The notes below the pieces were generated by a model. It made no database searches. It saw only the letters and a program-made list of their open reading frames with translations, and was not told where the DNA came from. Source: Quillaja saponaria (Eukaryota > Streptophyta > Magnoliopsida > Fabales > Quillajaceae). From it: 64,000 bases of DNA. Below, piece after piece: positions 22,921 to 33,534 of the stretch; within the stretch, counting starts at the first letter, position 1, and the number at the start of each line of letters is the position of its first letter. Location: NCBI GenBank assembly GCA_029379385.1, contig CM055618.1:14299071-14363070 (forward strand), read 5' to 3'. The position numbers and the translations under genes were made by a program.

Positions 22921-24253
22921 GATCTGCCACTGCTATAAATTTATGAGTTTGAATATCATTAGAGAATGTCATATGTAGTGAAATTCTTATAAATTCTTTA
23001 ATATGCACATAGATAATATGTTTTTAATTAGAACTGGATAAATAATTAGTAAAAAATAAAGAAACTAGTCTGATATATTAATTGTTTTTAATTATTTGTT
23101 TTTGGTGCAATAAAAAGGATGAACAACTTTTCGTGAAAACAGATAAATCAGAATGGAAAACAAATTGGGTCCCGCTATATCAAAAACCTTGAAAGAGGCT
23201 TTAGATTAATTTAAACGTAATTATTGGAAAATGACTTATATTCAATGAATTTTTATATACTATTGTTGCTCTTTCTTTATCTAAAAGCCAAATATTATAA
23301 ATACATATTGAGAGAGACTTGAATCATGGGGTTTCAGGATTGTTAACTTTTCCCTTGTCCAAAACGAAAGGAAAAAAAAAACTTGTCAATTAACCTTTGC
23401 ATAATTTATTCACCTTTTACCTATATTAGTACAAAATTTAGTTGGATGAATTTGTTGTTGGTGGTTAATTGGTTATGAGTTTATTTTTTTATTTACCAAT
23501 TAATATGTCCGAATTAGTTTATGTGCATTATAATTAATTATCTCTACAATCCAATCAAAAACATATATACAAGAACTAATGAATTTATTTTGGTTCATTA
23601 ATTATTAGAAACTCTATAATTTGTGGTTGAGTTTATTTTTATTGGTTCATTAGAAAGTAAATCTATAATTAGTTGGTTAATTACATGCCAGTGGAAGTAG
23701 TACGGCAGTAATGGGTTCTTTATTTTGTATATTATTCAAAAAGCCAAAAGATCTTCATGGTTTTTTATTTTAAAATTAAGTATAAATTAATTAGTTTACA
23801 TTATTTAAAAATATATAAAAAAAACTTAGTTTCTCTTTTAAAAATTAACTATTATTCTACACAATCACATAAACTAATATTTTATTAATTATTAAATTAT
23901 AAAAATTTAACTTCTTAGTAACTACTAATTTTACTCACACTAACTTATCTTTTAAGAAAATTATGGCATGCACATAACCACATGCACATGACTAGTTTCT
24001 TAAATCTCAACACCATCTTTAAGATATTTGAACTTTACAACAATTGAGGTAGAAATTTTGAAGTTTGAAGTTGAAGTCTTCCATTGATCCTTCTGATAAT
24101 TTTTTAAAATCATTATTTCTAAAATCTAATATTAAATTCCGACTTCATTTAAATGTGTTATTTATAAAATGAATAAATGATTACGTTCCATTGTAACCTA
24201 ACTAATAAAAAAAGAAAAAAAAAATTATGTTTCCATGGAATATCTCAAAAACG

Positions 24254-24388
24254 TGATGTTCATGTTATAATATATAATGTTGTCCTAGTTGAGCATTTTG
24301 CCAAAAAATTGATTGGTTGTGATGTTCATGTTATAATATATGATGTGCTCATAGTTGAGCTGCCATTTGCCAAAAAATTGATTAGTTG
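24254..24388. repeat. 67-bp tandem duplication
   Basis: Two adjacent units (24254-24319 and 24320-24388) share TGATGTTCATGTTATAATAT, then AGTTGAGC and TTTGCCAAAAAATTGATT. They differ by a few substitutions and a 3-bp indel. Confidence 0.85.
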
Positions 24389-25435
24389 AAACAAATCTCA
24401 AGAAAACCGAATTCAAATTATTTTTAACGGGTGTTAAATATATTAACATATGGCAAATATAAGTTTAGACATTGTCTTGGTTTGGTAATATAAATTTTAT
24501 AGGAAAATAATTTTAGACTTTTACTGAAGCTAGAAAAAAAAAATTTTAATTAATTTTAATAATTATTTTATTTAGACAAATTTAACAATAATATTTATCA
24601 AAATAATATTTTTAATAATTTTAATACTTAATATATTTTAAAAAAAATTAAATTAAATAATTAATATCTCATAACATATCTAAATATTTTTTTAACTTTC
24701 CTATATAACACTTGAAAAGTATTTTTTACTATGTAATAATTTTACAAATAATTTAACTAAACAAACCCATTAATTTTAACAAAAATTACTATTTTATGTA
24801 TTAAATAATTTCATAATTTTTATCAAAAGTAATATTTTTAATAATTTTAATACTCAATATCATCTAAACACCTTTTTAATATTATATAATACTTTTTAAA
24901 AAATATTATTTTATATAAATTTTTAAAAAATACTACTAAATTTCCATTAAAACTTTTATAAAATACTATTTTATGTATTAAATAATTTCATATTAACATT
25001 TGACACATTACTTATTTTTTATTTAAAAAAAAATCTTGATCTCTTTAAATTGGCGGTTGCTAGAAAAAGTCAGGAAATTAAAAATTGAGACAATTATCAT
25101 CATAATAATGCCATCAAATAATCATGCTATCATAAAATAATAAATGTAAAAGAATGGCAAACAGTTTTATTCATCTATTATATGATATACACTGGAATCC
25201 CCAAGTTCATCTACAAATGGATACACGTGTCAACACCAAAACAATGAATTAGGAAAAGAACATACACGAATAATTAAAACATGAAAGAGAATTATACAAA
25301 AACACTATTCAATAAGGAACAAAAAGAAGAAAAATAGGAATAGATCTGGATCGTCGGTTTGTCCATCAAAAAGAATATCAATAGCTCATGTGCCTCCACG
25401 TGGACAAATCCAAGAATTGAAATCCTCAAATAAAA

Positions 25436-25930
25436 TTAAGCCAACACCACGAAGGCGGCCAAGAAGGTTCCAGCGAAAGCGGTACCAGCAATAACGGCCT
25501 TGCTAATACCGGCGGCGGACCCACCAGCAGGTGGCTCAGCACCTGCTCCACCACCTGGTGCCTCCGATGTAGGGCTGAGTGGGGTGGGTGCTGGAGGAGA
25601 AGGAAAGTTGGGACCAGGAGCACTAGCCGGTGTGGGAGTCGAAGCAGGTGAAGGACTTGGAGTAGGAGAGGTGGTGGGTGATGGGGTTGGAGCTGGAGAA
25701 GCAGGAGAGGGTGCAGGTGATGATGGTGCTGGTGCTGGTGTTGGTGTTGGTGTTGGAGATGGAGTTGGAGTTGGAGGTGTTGTTGGTGATGGTGATGGGG
25801 TTGGAGCTGCTGGTGTTGGTGTTGGTGTTGCTGTTGGTGGTTGTGCTGGTGCTGCACCTGGAGCTTGGGCTATGCATGAGGTGGCCAAAAGGCCTAAGAT
25901 CACAAACACTTGGATTGAACCCAAACCCAT
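25436..25930 (-). CDS. Classical arabinogalactan protein (164 aa, GPI-anchored)
   Basis: Intronless. The ATG at 25930 is chosen over one 17 codons upstream because it directly opens a secretion signal, [22 protein letters not shown] (cleavage likely after residue 21). The mature part (about 22-135) is almost entirely Pro, Ala, Thr and Ser in AP, SP, TP and PTPTP repeats, the pattern that directs Pro hydroxylation and type II arabinogalactan attachment. A small-residue region ([18 protein letters not shown]) leads to a hydrophobic C-terminus ([20 protein letters not shown]), the usual GPI-anchor signal. The product is expected at the outer face of the plasma membrane and in the wall. The 5' leader carries a long CT microsatellite. 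Long open frames on the other strand and in other frames here are composition artefacts. Confidence 0.93.
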   Translation of the reverse strand: MGLGSIQVFVILGLLATSCIAQAPGAAPAQPPTATPTPTPAAPTPSPSPTTPPTPTPSPTPTPTPAPAPSSPAPSPASPAPTPSPTTSPTPSPSPASTPTPASAPGPNFPSPPAPTPLSPTSEAPGGGAGAEPPAGGSAAGISKAVIAGTAFAGTFLAAFVVLA

Positions 25931-25978
25931 CTTCTCTTCTTCAAAGAATATCAAAGTACAATAGAAGAGATTTTTGTT

Positions 25979-25981
<3 letters not shown>

Positions 25982-26020
<39 letters not shown>
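25982..26020. repeat. (GA)n microsatellite in the AGP 5' leader
   Basis: About 19 GA units on the plus strand, that is (CT)n on the AGP sense strand, lie 52-90 nt upstream of its ATG. CT-rich leaders are common in highly expressed plant genes and may bind GAGA-type BBR/BPC factors. Confidence 0.9.
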
Positions 26021-26024
<4 letters not shown>

Positions 26025-26895
26025 GAGAGAGTGGGTTATGAAGATGAGAAGTGAGTGGAAGATGGAATATAAAAAGAGGGGAGATTTGAAAGTGGAGGCA
26101 GTGAGACTTGAGTTGGTTTGAAGGACGGCCAATTACTAATTTAATAATGTTTTTAATTATTTTAACATGTACTATGGTTTCTTTGTTCTTTATCCTATTA
26201 ATCAAATACGCGTTAATCGATTGGAAATATTATTAATTTAAAAATGATTTTAATATGTATGTATTAATTTAATGATTAGCAATATATACTTTATTTTTAA
26301 TTTTTTAAATTTAATATCTTCAATAAAATTATAATAATTCTTTTTTTTTTTTTTTACAAATTCGTAGGGATAGCCGGATAGATCTATGAAAATGAATTAG
26401 GTGAGACAGCTAACTCAAAGAAAAGTATAGTGTAATACACATGCATGATGCACCCAAACACATATACACATAAACATGTGAATAATTCACCAATAGGAAT
26501 GGGTCAAATAAACTAATATTCTTCCTCGAACTTTCTCAAAGGATCACATATCAGAAACATAGAAAGACTACCTAACCGGACGTATTAGGAACCGACATAT
26601 GTCAAAGTCAGGGCTAAATTGGGCATTTTGAATAGATTATGATTTTGCAAATGGACTAGTTCGTCGTATTTTTTTTGTTGGATTTTACAATTATGCCATT
26701 TTGCTTAGACCTTGTGTCGGTTGCAAAGGCTAGTTAACACGTCACTCTCAAAGTCGCCGAACAAATTTGTCTTTACCGCGTTAACTATTTTTTTTTCAAC
26801 GACTCTTGGGTCGGTCGGTTTATATTTACTTGAATGCCCTTCAGAGTTCCTTCAATTCCATGAGGGCGCACTCGCACTTACACATACAGGATTAT

Positions 26896-27295
26896 GGACA
26901 CGTGGCAAACACCTATTTAGTGGTCCATTCCATTATGGTATCTGATGCTCAGTGATCAAGATTATGTGGGGTCTCCTACACGTGTCAGTTGATTATGTGA
27001 ATATTTTACTCCAACAAGAGGGATAAAACTAGTAGTAGAAATAGCTGTGATATAGCCGTTTCATTGAGAGAGAGAAACAAATAAATTAAATAATTAATAG
27101 TAATTTAATATCAATAAAATTCGCAACTAACATGCTATTAAATATATTTTGAAAATAAAAATATTAAAAAAAATGTTTTTTCCCGAAATGTCCAAGTCTT
27201 GTTCATAAAGTGAAATTTAGTGAAGCTGGAAAACAAAAAAAACCTGCTTTGCTTGGAAGACATGTATAAGCAAGGGCTCTAATTGACACGTGGCA
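26896..27295. promoter_or_regulatory. Cluster of three ACACGTG G-box/ABRE-like sites
   Basis: GGACACGTGGCA at 26896-26907, TACACGTGTCAG at 26978-26989 and GACACGTGGCA at 27285-27295. The first and third share the 11-mer GACACGTGGCA, a canonical ABRE/G-box recognised by bZIP factors. They lie 1.0-1.4 kb upstream of the arabinogalactan protein gene, the nearest gene. Function is inference. Confidence 0.5.
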
Positions 27296-27660
27296 TCACG
27301 GGAGCGGCATTGTACAAACATTACCAAAAACCGTCGCGGGGATTAGTTCTTTGGTTTATTTTATTAATTAATTAATTAATTAATCAAAGTGTTATTATAG
27401 TAATGTTTACTTGAAAGATGAATGAATAGGAGCTGGCAAAAGCTGGCAATGATTTGAACTTTGTCAATAATTTGAGATCACATGTAGTCATTTAGCTGTA
27501 GTACAAGTTGTAGTAGTTGGTTCCATGATGAGTGACAAAATATTATCCTAAGATTATTAAAATATTAATATTAAATCATATATTAATTGGATGATATTTG
27601 AACTAGATTAAGTGCATGATCTCAATTAATTCATATCAGGATTAACATATTTATAATTTT

Positions 27661-27946
27661 TGCTGAGATTTGAACCCAAGTAACTTGACTTTTTTAATAA
27701 TAACTTTACTATTTGAGAGAATGGGGTACATTGTATTATGTGGCCAATAATCTCATCCAATCTCATTGTAGAATGACTATTATTTACTTTTAGTTTTTTT
27801 TGTAAATGATGTTCATAACAGTTTATACATATCTCAACTAATTCTTGTTAAAATTAAAAAAATTATTAAAATTTTATTCACATATCCCCAAATGATATTC
27901 TAACTCAAGCCACTTTATCTTTTCAGTGATAACTATGTTAGTCACA
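27661..27946 (-). mobile_element. Two SINE-like remnants with tRNA-type promoter boxes
   Basis: The minus-strand reading of 27661-27720 gives AAATAGTAAAGTTATT, then AAGTTACTTGGGTTCAAATC. That of 27890-27946 gives TAACATAGTTATCACTG, then AAGTGGCTTGAGTTAGAATA. The two align with each other and resemble Pol III A-box and B-box (GGTTCAAATC) spacing, as in plant Au-type SINEs. Both are short and degenerate, with no clear 3' tail. Confidence 0.3.
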
Positions 27947-28810
27947 TTTCTTATCTTATTTTGTAAATTTATCAAGATGTTAGTAAAATTTAAAAAATGA
28001 TCCCACAAAATTTGTGAAACATACTAATTGACCCATAGATTTTGACCAAATAAATTAGACTAATTAAATAACTACATATTTTATTATATATTATATATAA
28101 TGTAAATCAATAACGTTATTTGAAAATGGATAAATTATAATATGTATAAAATAGTATTAGTTCTTAGTTTGAATTTTAAGAAATATAGATTCTCCCATTT
28201 TAGTTACTTTTATTATTTGAAAGTAAAATAACATTTTTATAATTTTTTAACAATTTTAAACTATTTATGCTATCTATAGTTAGACTTTTGGAAGATATTT
28301 GTATCGAGTTAAATTCTAACTAAAAATTAAATGAAAATAAGTAATTCATCAATAAATTAACTTTAAAATTTTATATTTAAAAAATATATATATATAAAAT
28401 AATTTTGTTTTTGTTTTATTCTATGTACACTTTAAATAATCTACCTGTTTGGTATGAATATTTGGCATGGTCGAACGTATAAAGATTTTACTCTTTACAG
28501 TCTCTCATAAATATTCGAACTCATAAACCAGTAAAGCGAGCACACTTTGTTAACAATTAGTCCAACTGTTTGGAATAAAAATAATATATAAAATATCAAA
28601 ACAGTCAAATATTTATAAAATAATAACCAATATAGGATAAATATGAAGATTTGTATGCATGACCTCCATGACATAACTTTCAATAAAACAACTAGTTTTA
28701 TAAAATAAAAAGATATCTTATACTTTTTCTTCTTCTTTTTTTGAATAAGTTCAGAAAAAATTTAACCACACTGATAAAAAGTGTTTGCTGCTTAGTGTTC
28801 ATTCCAAATT

Positions 28811-28922
28811 TCCAATACAAATTCATCTTTTGTTGTATGTCTTGACCGCTTATTCTTGCATTTATTAATTTGCTTAGTCTTCATTCCAATACAAATTCGT
28901 CTTTTGTTGTATGTCTTGACCG
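28811..28922. repeat. 38-bp direct repeat
   Basis: TCCAATACAAATTC.TCTTTT followed by GTTGTATGTCTTGACCG occurs at 28811-28848 and 28885-28922 with a single mismatch. Confidence 0.9.
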
Positions 28923-30352
28923 ATTGTATCTAATAAGATTGTTTTTCTCACAAACTCAATGGCTGGCACCTACTATGGACTAACATGACAAACGCGCAAT
29001 CAAAACAAGTTTCAACTTTTTTCCGTCACAGGTCATGAATCGGATTTGGAAGTTGAGATAGCACGTAGTAAAGTTGAGTGAGGCACGCAAACTCACCAAT
29101 TCAAAAGGCAAAGTGGAGGGACCAATTCACAACTTCCCAGCCAAACCCACCATTCGTGGAACGAAGTCTTCAGAGTTAGACTTGACCACATCACACGGTC
29201 ACAATGGCCAGCCACAATATTCCATTTGTGCCAATTAACGATCATAAAAGGTGGAGGAAATGGCATGCAGTATATGATAAGTTTTGAAATGGTTTCTTTC
29301 TGTTCATAAAAGCATTTGTCCTGTTCAACAGTAGCGATGCATAGAATAAGATATATAGTCAAGTCAAGGTGAGGGAGGCCTGATGATAAGTCCTTGAACC
29401 AGTCTGATATCTGAAAATTGTCATTATCGAGCTCAAATACATCAAATTGCAATGCATCAGTCAAAAAGTTATAAGGCATGTTAAATACATGTGATCAGAT
29501 CGTTGTTTGAACTTTGAACAAGTCTGCTATCTAAAATTAAATGATACCAGAAATACTCAAGCTCCTATCTTTCTGATACCAAACAAACATACTAGTAGTT
29601 TCCTGTAAATCCAATCGGACTCTGCCACACTGGTAGTCTAGGTGTCAGAGTTGGGTATTTTCCAATTTTATCAGATTCTTCCAGGATTGTAGACACACCA
29701 AAATCAAAGTGGCCAAGATTCTTGGCTTACACAAAAATTTCAGGGTAAATTAGGGGCTGAAGCAACTAATGTACTGCATATAGGTTCATTAGTCCCACAC
29801 AAGCACAAATCGGAGAGGATCAAAATAATGCGAGTATCAGTAACAAATATTCCCAAATAAAGGAGCAAAGCGGGCATCCTCCGCCAACTCAAGTTACTTA
29901 TGCAAATAATTCAACTAAAATTTTCAAATTACGGATGAAATATAATTACATATTTTTGCCTTCTTCCTTCAAGATTTCCCAAAGAACAGTATTGCAATGT
30001 TAAACTCATTGAGACAGGTGCACAATGTTATATCTTAGTCAAAGACGTAACTCAATAACTCAATATATTGCATTAACATGTATAAAACAAAGATAGAAAT
30101 GTATCCCACCAGAAAAGAAGAGGCTGTTGTACATAGCAACATATTACATATATGTATCGAGTTTGAAAGAACAATCTAAGGCTCCAAGCACAATGGAATG
30201 GATCAATGTAAAAAATATTTGAGAAACAGGGAATCAGATAGCAAAAACACTAAGACTCTGAGCAATCTAGACTCGAAATAAGTGCTCACCCTGTAATAAC
30301 TGCCACAGCTCCTCTTTAGATGTAAAGACTAGACCAAATAATTAGGCAGTCC

Positions 30353-32984
30353 CTATCTTCTACTTAGCTTGGTCCAGAAGTAGACTATACTGAAGCAAAC
30401 CAGTCCGAAAATGATCACATGCAAAATATGGTTAGAGCCATGCTGACTAATAGTCCTATTCAGCCTTCTCATGCCATTTTTCACCCCAGCTCTGGCTTGA
30501 CTCATTGCCATTTGCTGATGGAAGAACAAACGAAGCAATTAGTCATAATCCATTCTCTTCACCAAAATAGTTTCTTTGGCAGCAGAAAATGACATATATT
30601 ATCTTATTTGCTTTGTTTTATAAACTAAGTAATCAAAACTTCAGAACATAAAAGAGGAGAAAACCGATTCACTCATACAAAAGAATGAAGAGGCTTTAGA
30701 AACAATTTCAATAAACTAATTCTGTAGTGTCTGTATGTCACTAAATTATTAATAGACTGCAAATTTTTCCAAATCAAAGGAGTAACTATATCAGTCTATA
30801 ATTGTAAGGTAAAGAGAAAAAGAAGTACCAAATCCGAGATAATGTCATTTTGAAGCTTTGTTTCTGCCTCAATCTCTTGAGCTACCTGCACAGTAGTGCT
30901 TAAATAAGAGTTCAAAAAGCTCAGAAAATACGACAGTATTTCAATAATAATTGGGAAAGAAAAGAAAATGAGGTAGGCCAAATTCCCAGTCCAGCCTAAA
31001 TAAGTAACCAAAAACCAAAAACAGCTGAATCTAGTTTCATCTCTCTTAACTCTCCATATAAGGTGGGAGAAATTCAACAGGAAATGGCTAGATGTCAGAT
31101 GGCTATTTGGCAGAAAAAGAGCTTGCATCCCATTAATTAGAACTCGTTGTTTCACAACAAAATACAGCTAATCTGCTGGAAAATTATCTGACCTGAAAAC
31201 ACAATCAGGCAATTAGAAAAGGAGAACTCTTAACGTAGGACACCAGGGTGGTCGTATAAGGTAGAAGTAATTGTATCTGATATTTATCAGGTGCCTGCTC
31301 TGCTTGAGAGAGCACATTACTCTTAGGACACAAGAGTGACTTTGTTGTAACTTTCTTGATAGAGAAGGTATCCTTGGACTCTTATTTAAGAAAGTAAAGA
31401 GTATGTAATCATATTTTTTGGTTCAGTCTGACAGATGCCATTGCAGATGTTATATGTTCTTATTGCTAAACACATGTTTATATCCTTCCTGATCATACCT
31501 TTTCCATACTGTTAGTGGTGTTTACTAGCTATTAGATACCAAGTGTTAAAAGCTGATTGTTGTCAAGCATCAAGATGAGAGTAAAAGCAGCTGATTCACA
31601 ATTAAAAGAATTTAGGACTTTGGGTACAGCATGTATGCTTTTATCATTTGAGGGTAAACAACAGAAAGATTTAGATGGTGCCGAAGAATAATCATGAAAT
31701 CTCCATAATGCTTAATTCAGTCAACCACAATTTAGATACTTATTAGGAGGGCTTTTGTATAAGCAAAACGAAGGATGGAAAAATTGCATTTTTGCAATAG
31801 GGGAGCAATGGATGAAGTACAGTGACATGAACCTTGAGTATAAATTATTTCATAAACTCTCATGGAAGGTTTTAGAAATTTAAGTTTCCAACGCAAAAAC
31901 ACCTCACTCCAACAAGAGAGGGACAAAAGAAAAGAAACAAAGAAAAAGAACAGCTAGATTTCAAATAATAGGTGACAATCTTAAGAACAAGGCTTTGGAC
32001 ATTCTGGTATTCTGCTTAGCCTTTTCTGTATCCTTTCTTATCTAGGGGTGGTAGGGTAGGGCAGGCAACCCGCTACAGAGACTGAAACATATACCTGAAT
32101 ATAACCTAATGTAATAGTCATTGGACGCATGCAGGGACAATGACATGTACAAAAGAAGGGGTAGAGTAAGAAGATGAAACATTGTCCTTAGTAAAACTTC
32201 CAATTTAACTCTTGTTCTGTCTATTTGACTTCTAGCAGTCACCCTAAGCTACGTTATTGTGGTCATTAGTGCCATCAGGTGATAGAATTTGGTGCTATTA
32301 GACCAGACCATAGGCCAACCTTTTTGGCCAAAACATGAATAGGAAGGAGACCCTTCCATAACAAACACATCAACCTCAAGTTCCAATTTCATACATAGCA
32401 TATTTGTGACCAATTGTCATAGTTTGTGCAACATTGCATGTAGAAAATAGGAATTAAAATGCAAATAAACTGTCCAAACTGTTACTGAATGCCAACTATT
32501 CCAGCCCAGTAGAACATCACTTTTTTTTCTAATGTGTCAATATGATTCTAATTTCTATTACTTCTTTTCATTAAATTCTCTTCCTTTACAACTCAATCAA
32601 GTACATCAACAGAGATAAGCCATACCCATTATGCACATTGATATGAAATTCTATTGCATTTCAAGAATTCAGTAAAAATCACAACTTTCCCTCATTCCCC
32701 TTCACCCATCCACAAACTTGTGAATCTGATTAGGAAAAGATTGAAATACAAACCGACTTGAGCCGTCTAACTTGCGAATGAAGGCCGGAAATTTCTTCAT
32801 CAAGGTCGGCATGCACTGGATCAATCCTCAATTGAATCTCATCGGAATTACCAAACGGCCTCGCGCTAAGACCTTCGCTGCAAACAAACACTAAGTTGGT
32901 GTTGGATCGTGATGAACGATAACAACGAATTAAACTAAACCAAAAAGAGATTTTTGATTACCTCGATCTATAAGGATTTGCCAT
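30353..32984 (-). CDS. SFT1: Bet1/SFT1-like SNARE, 121 aa
   Basis: Four coding exons on the minus strand: 32962-32984, 32754-32877, 30829-30885 and 30353-30514, all GT-AG and in phase. The protein starts MANPYRSSEGLSARPFG, continues with EIQLRIDPVHADLDEEI (a region typical of plant Bet1-like proteins), then a Qc-SNARE heptad region (ISGLHSQVRRLKSVAQEIEA to QMAMSQARAGVKNGMRRLNR, about residues 45-95). It ends in a tail anchor (HILHVIIFGLVCFSIVYFW) followed by TKLSRR. This matches the Arabidopsis Bet1-like proteins At1g29060/At4g14600 (SFT11/SFT12, about 134-137 aa). The family drives vesicle fusion between ER and Golgi or within the Golgi. The intron between exons 2 and 3 is about 1.87 kb. The gene is head to head with the GEM-like gene. 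Confidence 0.9.
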
Positions 32985-33534
32985 CAAAGTGTAATCCAAA
33001 GACAACTATCTGTAGCTGCTAATTTCTTAAAACCCTCGAATTGGTTCACAACGTCTAAGAAGCGCGCTACAACAGCTACCGGTTTACTGGTGGGGCTGCC
33101 TGCCCTTTATGTGGGCCCAATGATATAATACAAGTAGAAAAAATTCTAAGAAGTGGGTCCCAATGCATATCAAATAAGAAGCAGACCGCTTTAACAATTT
33201 AAATTTTAAACTAATTCTGTAAAGACCAATAATTTAATTACTGAAAACACCATCCACTTTATATGAAAAAAAAAAAGGTATAATACGACACCGTATCATA
33301 CCATCTAAGTAAGGCAAAGCACCGCCTTGTTCGCGCTAAATAAAGACAACGTGTTTTACCACGGCGGGCGAATCACCTTCCTCACCGGTAAATCCATCTT
33401 CTCCTTGTTGTAAGCCAAACTCCACGAAAGAAATTGAAATTAATAATTAAAAAAAATAAAAGTACTTCAAATCAACAACTACGCGCCACTTCACGCGCCG
33501 CTGACTTGCTTGGCATCCTGTAAACTTTGACAAC
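32985..33534. promoter_or_regulatory. Shared divergent promoter of the SNARE and GEM-like genes
   Basis: Only 550 bp separate the two start codons, so both promoters and both 5' leaders must fit here. It includes a poly(A) tract at about 33266-33277, a run of GC-richer sequence near 33050-33110 and 33320-33420, and no clear TATA box for either gene. That fits a TATA-less bidirectional promoter for housekeeping-type expression. Confidence 0.55.

Larger units (their letters stand above)
22463..25435. other. Gene-less AT-rich stretch
   Basis: It holds a 30-bp tandem duplication (22862-22920) and a 67-bp tandem duplication (24254-24388). A very AT-rich segment (about 24520-25020) repeats phrases such as AATATTTTTAATAATTTTAA. 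The last 250-300 bp are the likely 3' UTR of the arabinogalactan protein gene, with a minus-strand AATAAA at 25166-25171. Confidence 0.55.
26021..30352. other. Intergenic between the AGP and SNARE genes
   Basis: It contains the G-box cluster, a (TTAA)n tract near 27363-27384, two SINE-like remnants (27661-27720 and 27890-27946) and a 38-bp direct repeat (28811-28848 and 28885-28922). The last 250 bp or so are the likely 3' UTR of the SNARE gene. An open frame of 128 codons at 29093-29479 (minus) has no recognisable similarity. Confidence 0.5.

Noticed and set aside
25426..25857. His/Gln/Leu-rich 143-codon frame on the minus strand
   Set aside because: It is an out-of-frame shadow of the AGP gene with no signal peptide or known domain.
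25500..25964. 154-codon Gly/Val-rich open frame on the plus strand
   Set aside because: It is antisense to the Pro-rich AGP coding region; the composition is a mirror of CCN repeats and there is no independent start context.
26712..26945. 77-codon plus frame near the G-box cluster
   Set aside because: No similarity, and it overlaps likely regulatory DNA.
29093..29479. 128-codon frame on the minus strand
   Set aside because: It is longer than most random frames here, but no domain, motif or splice context is recognisable.
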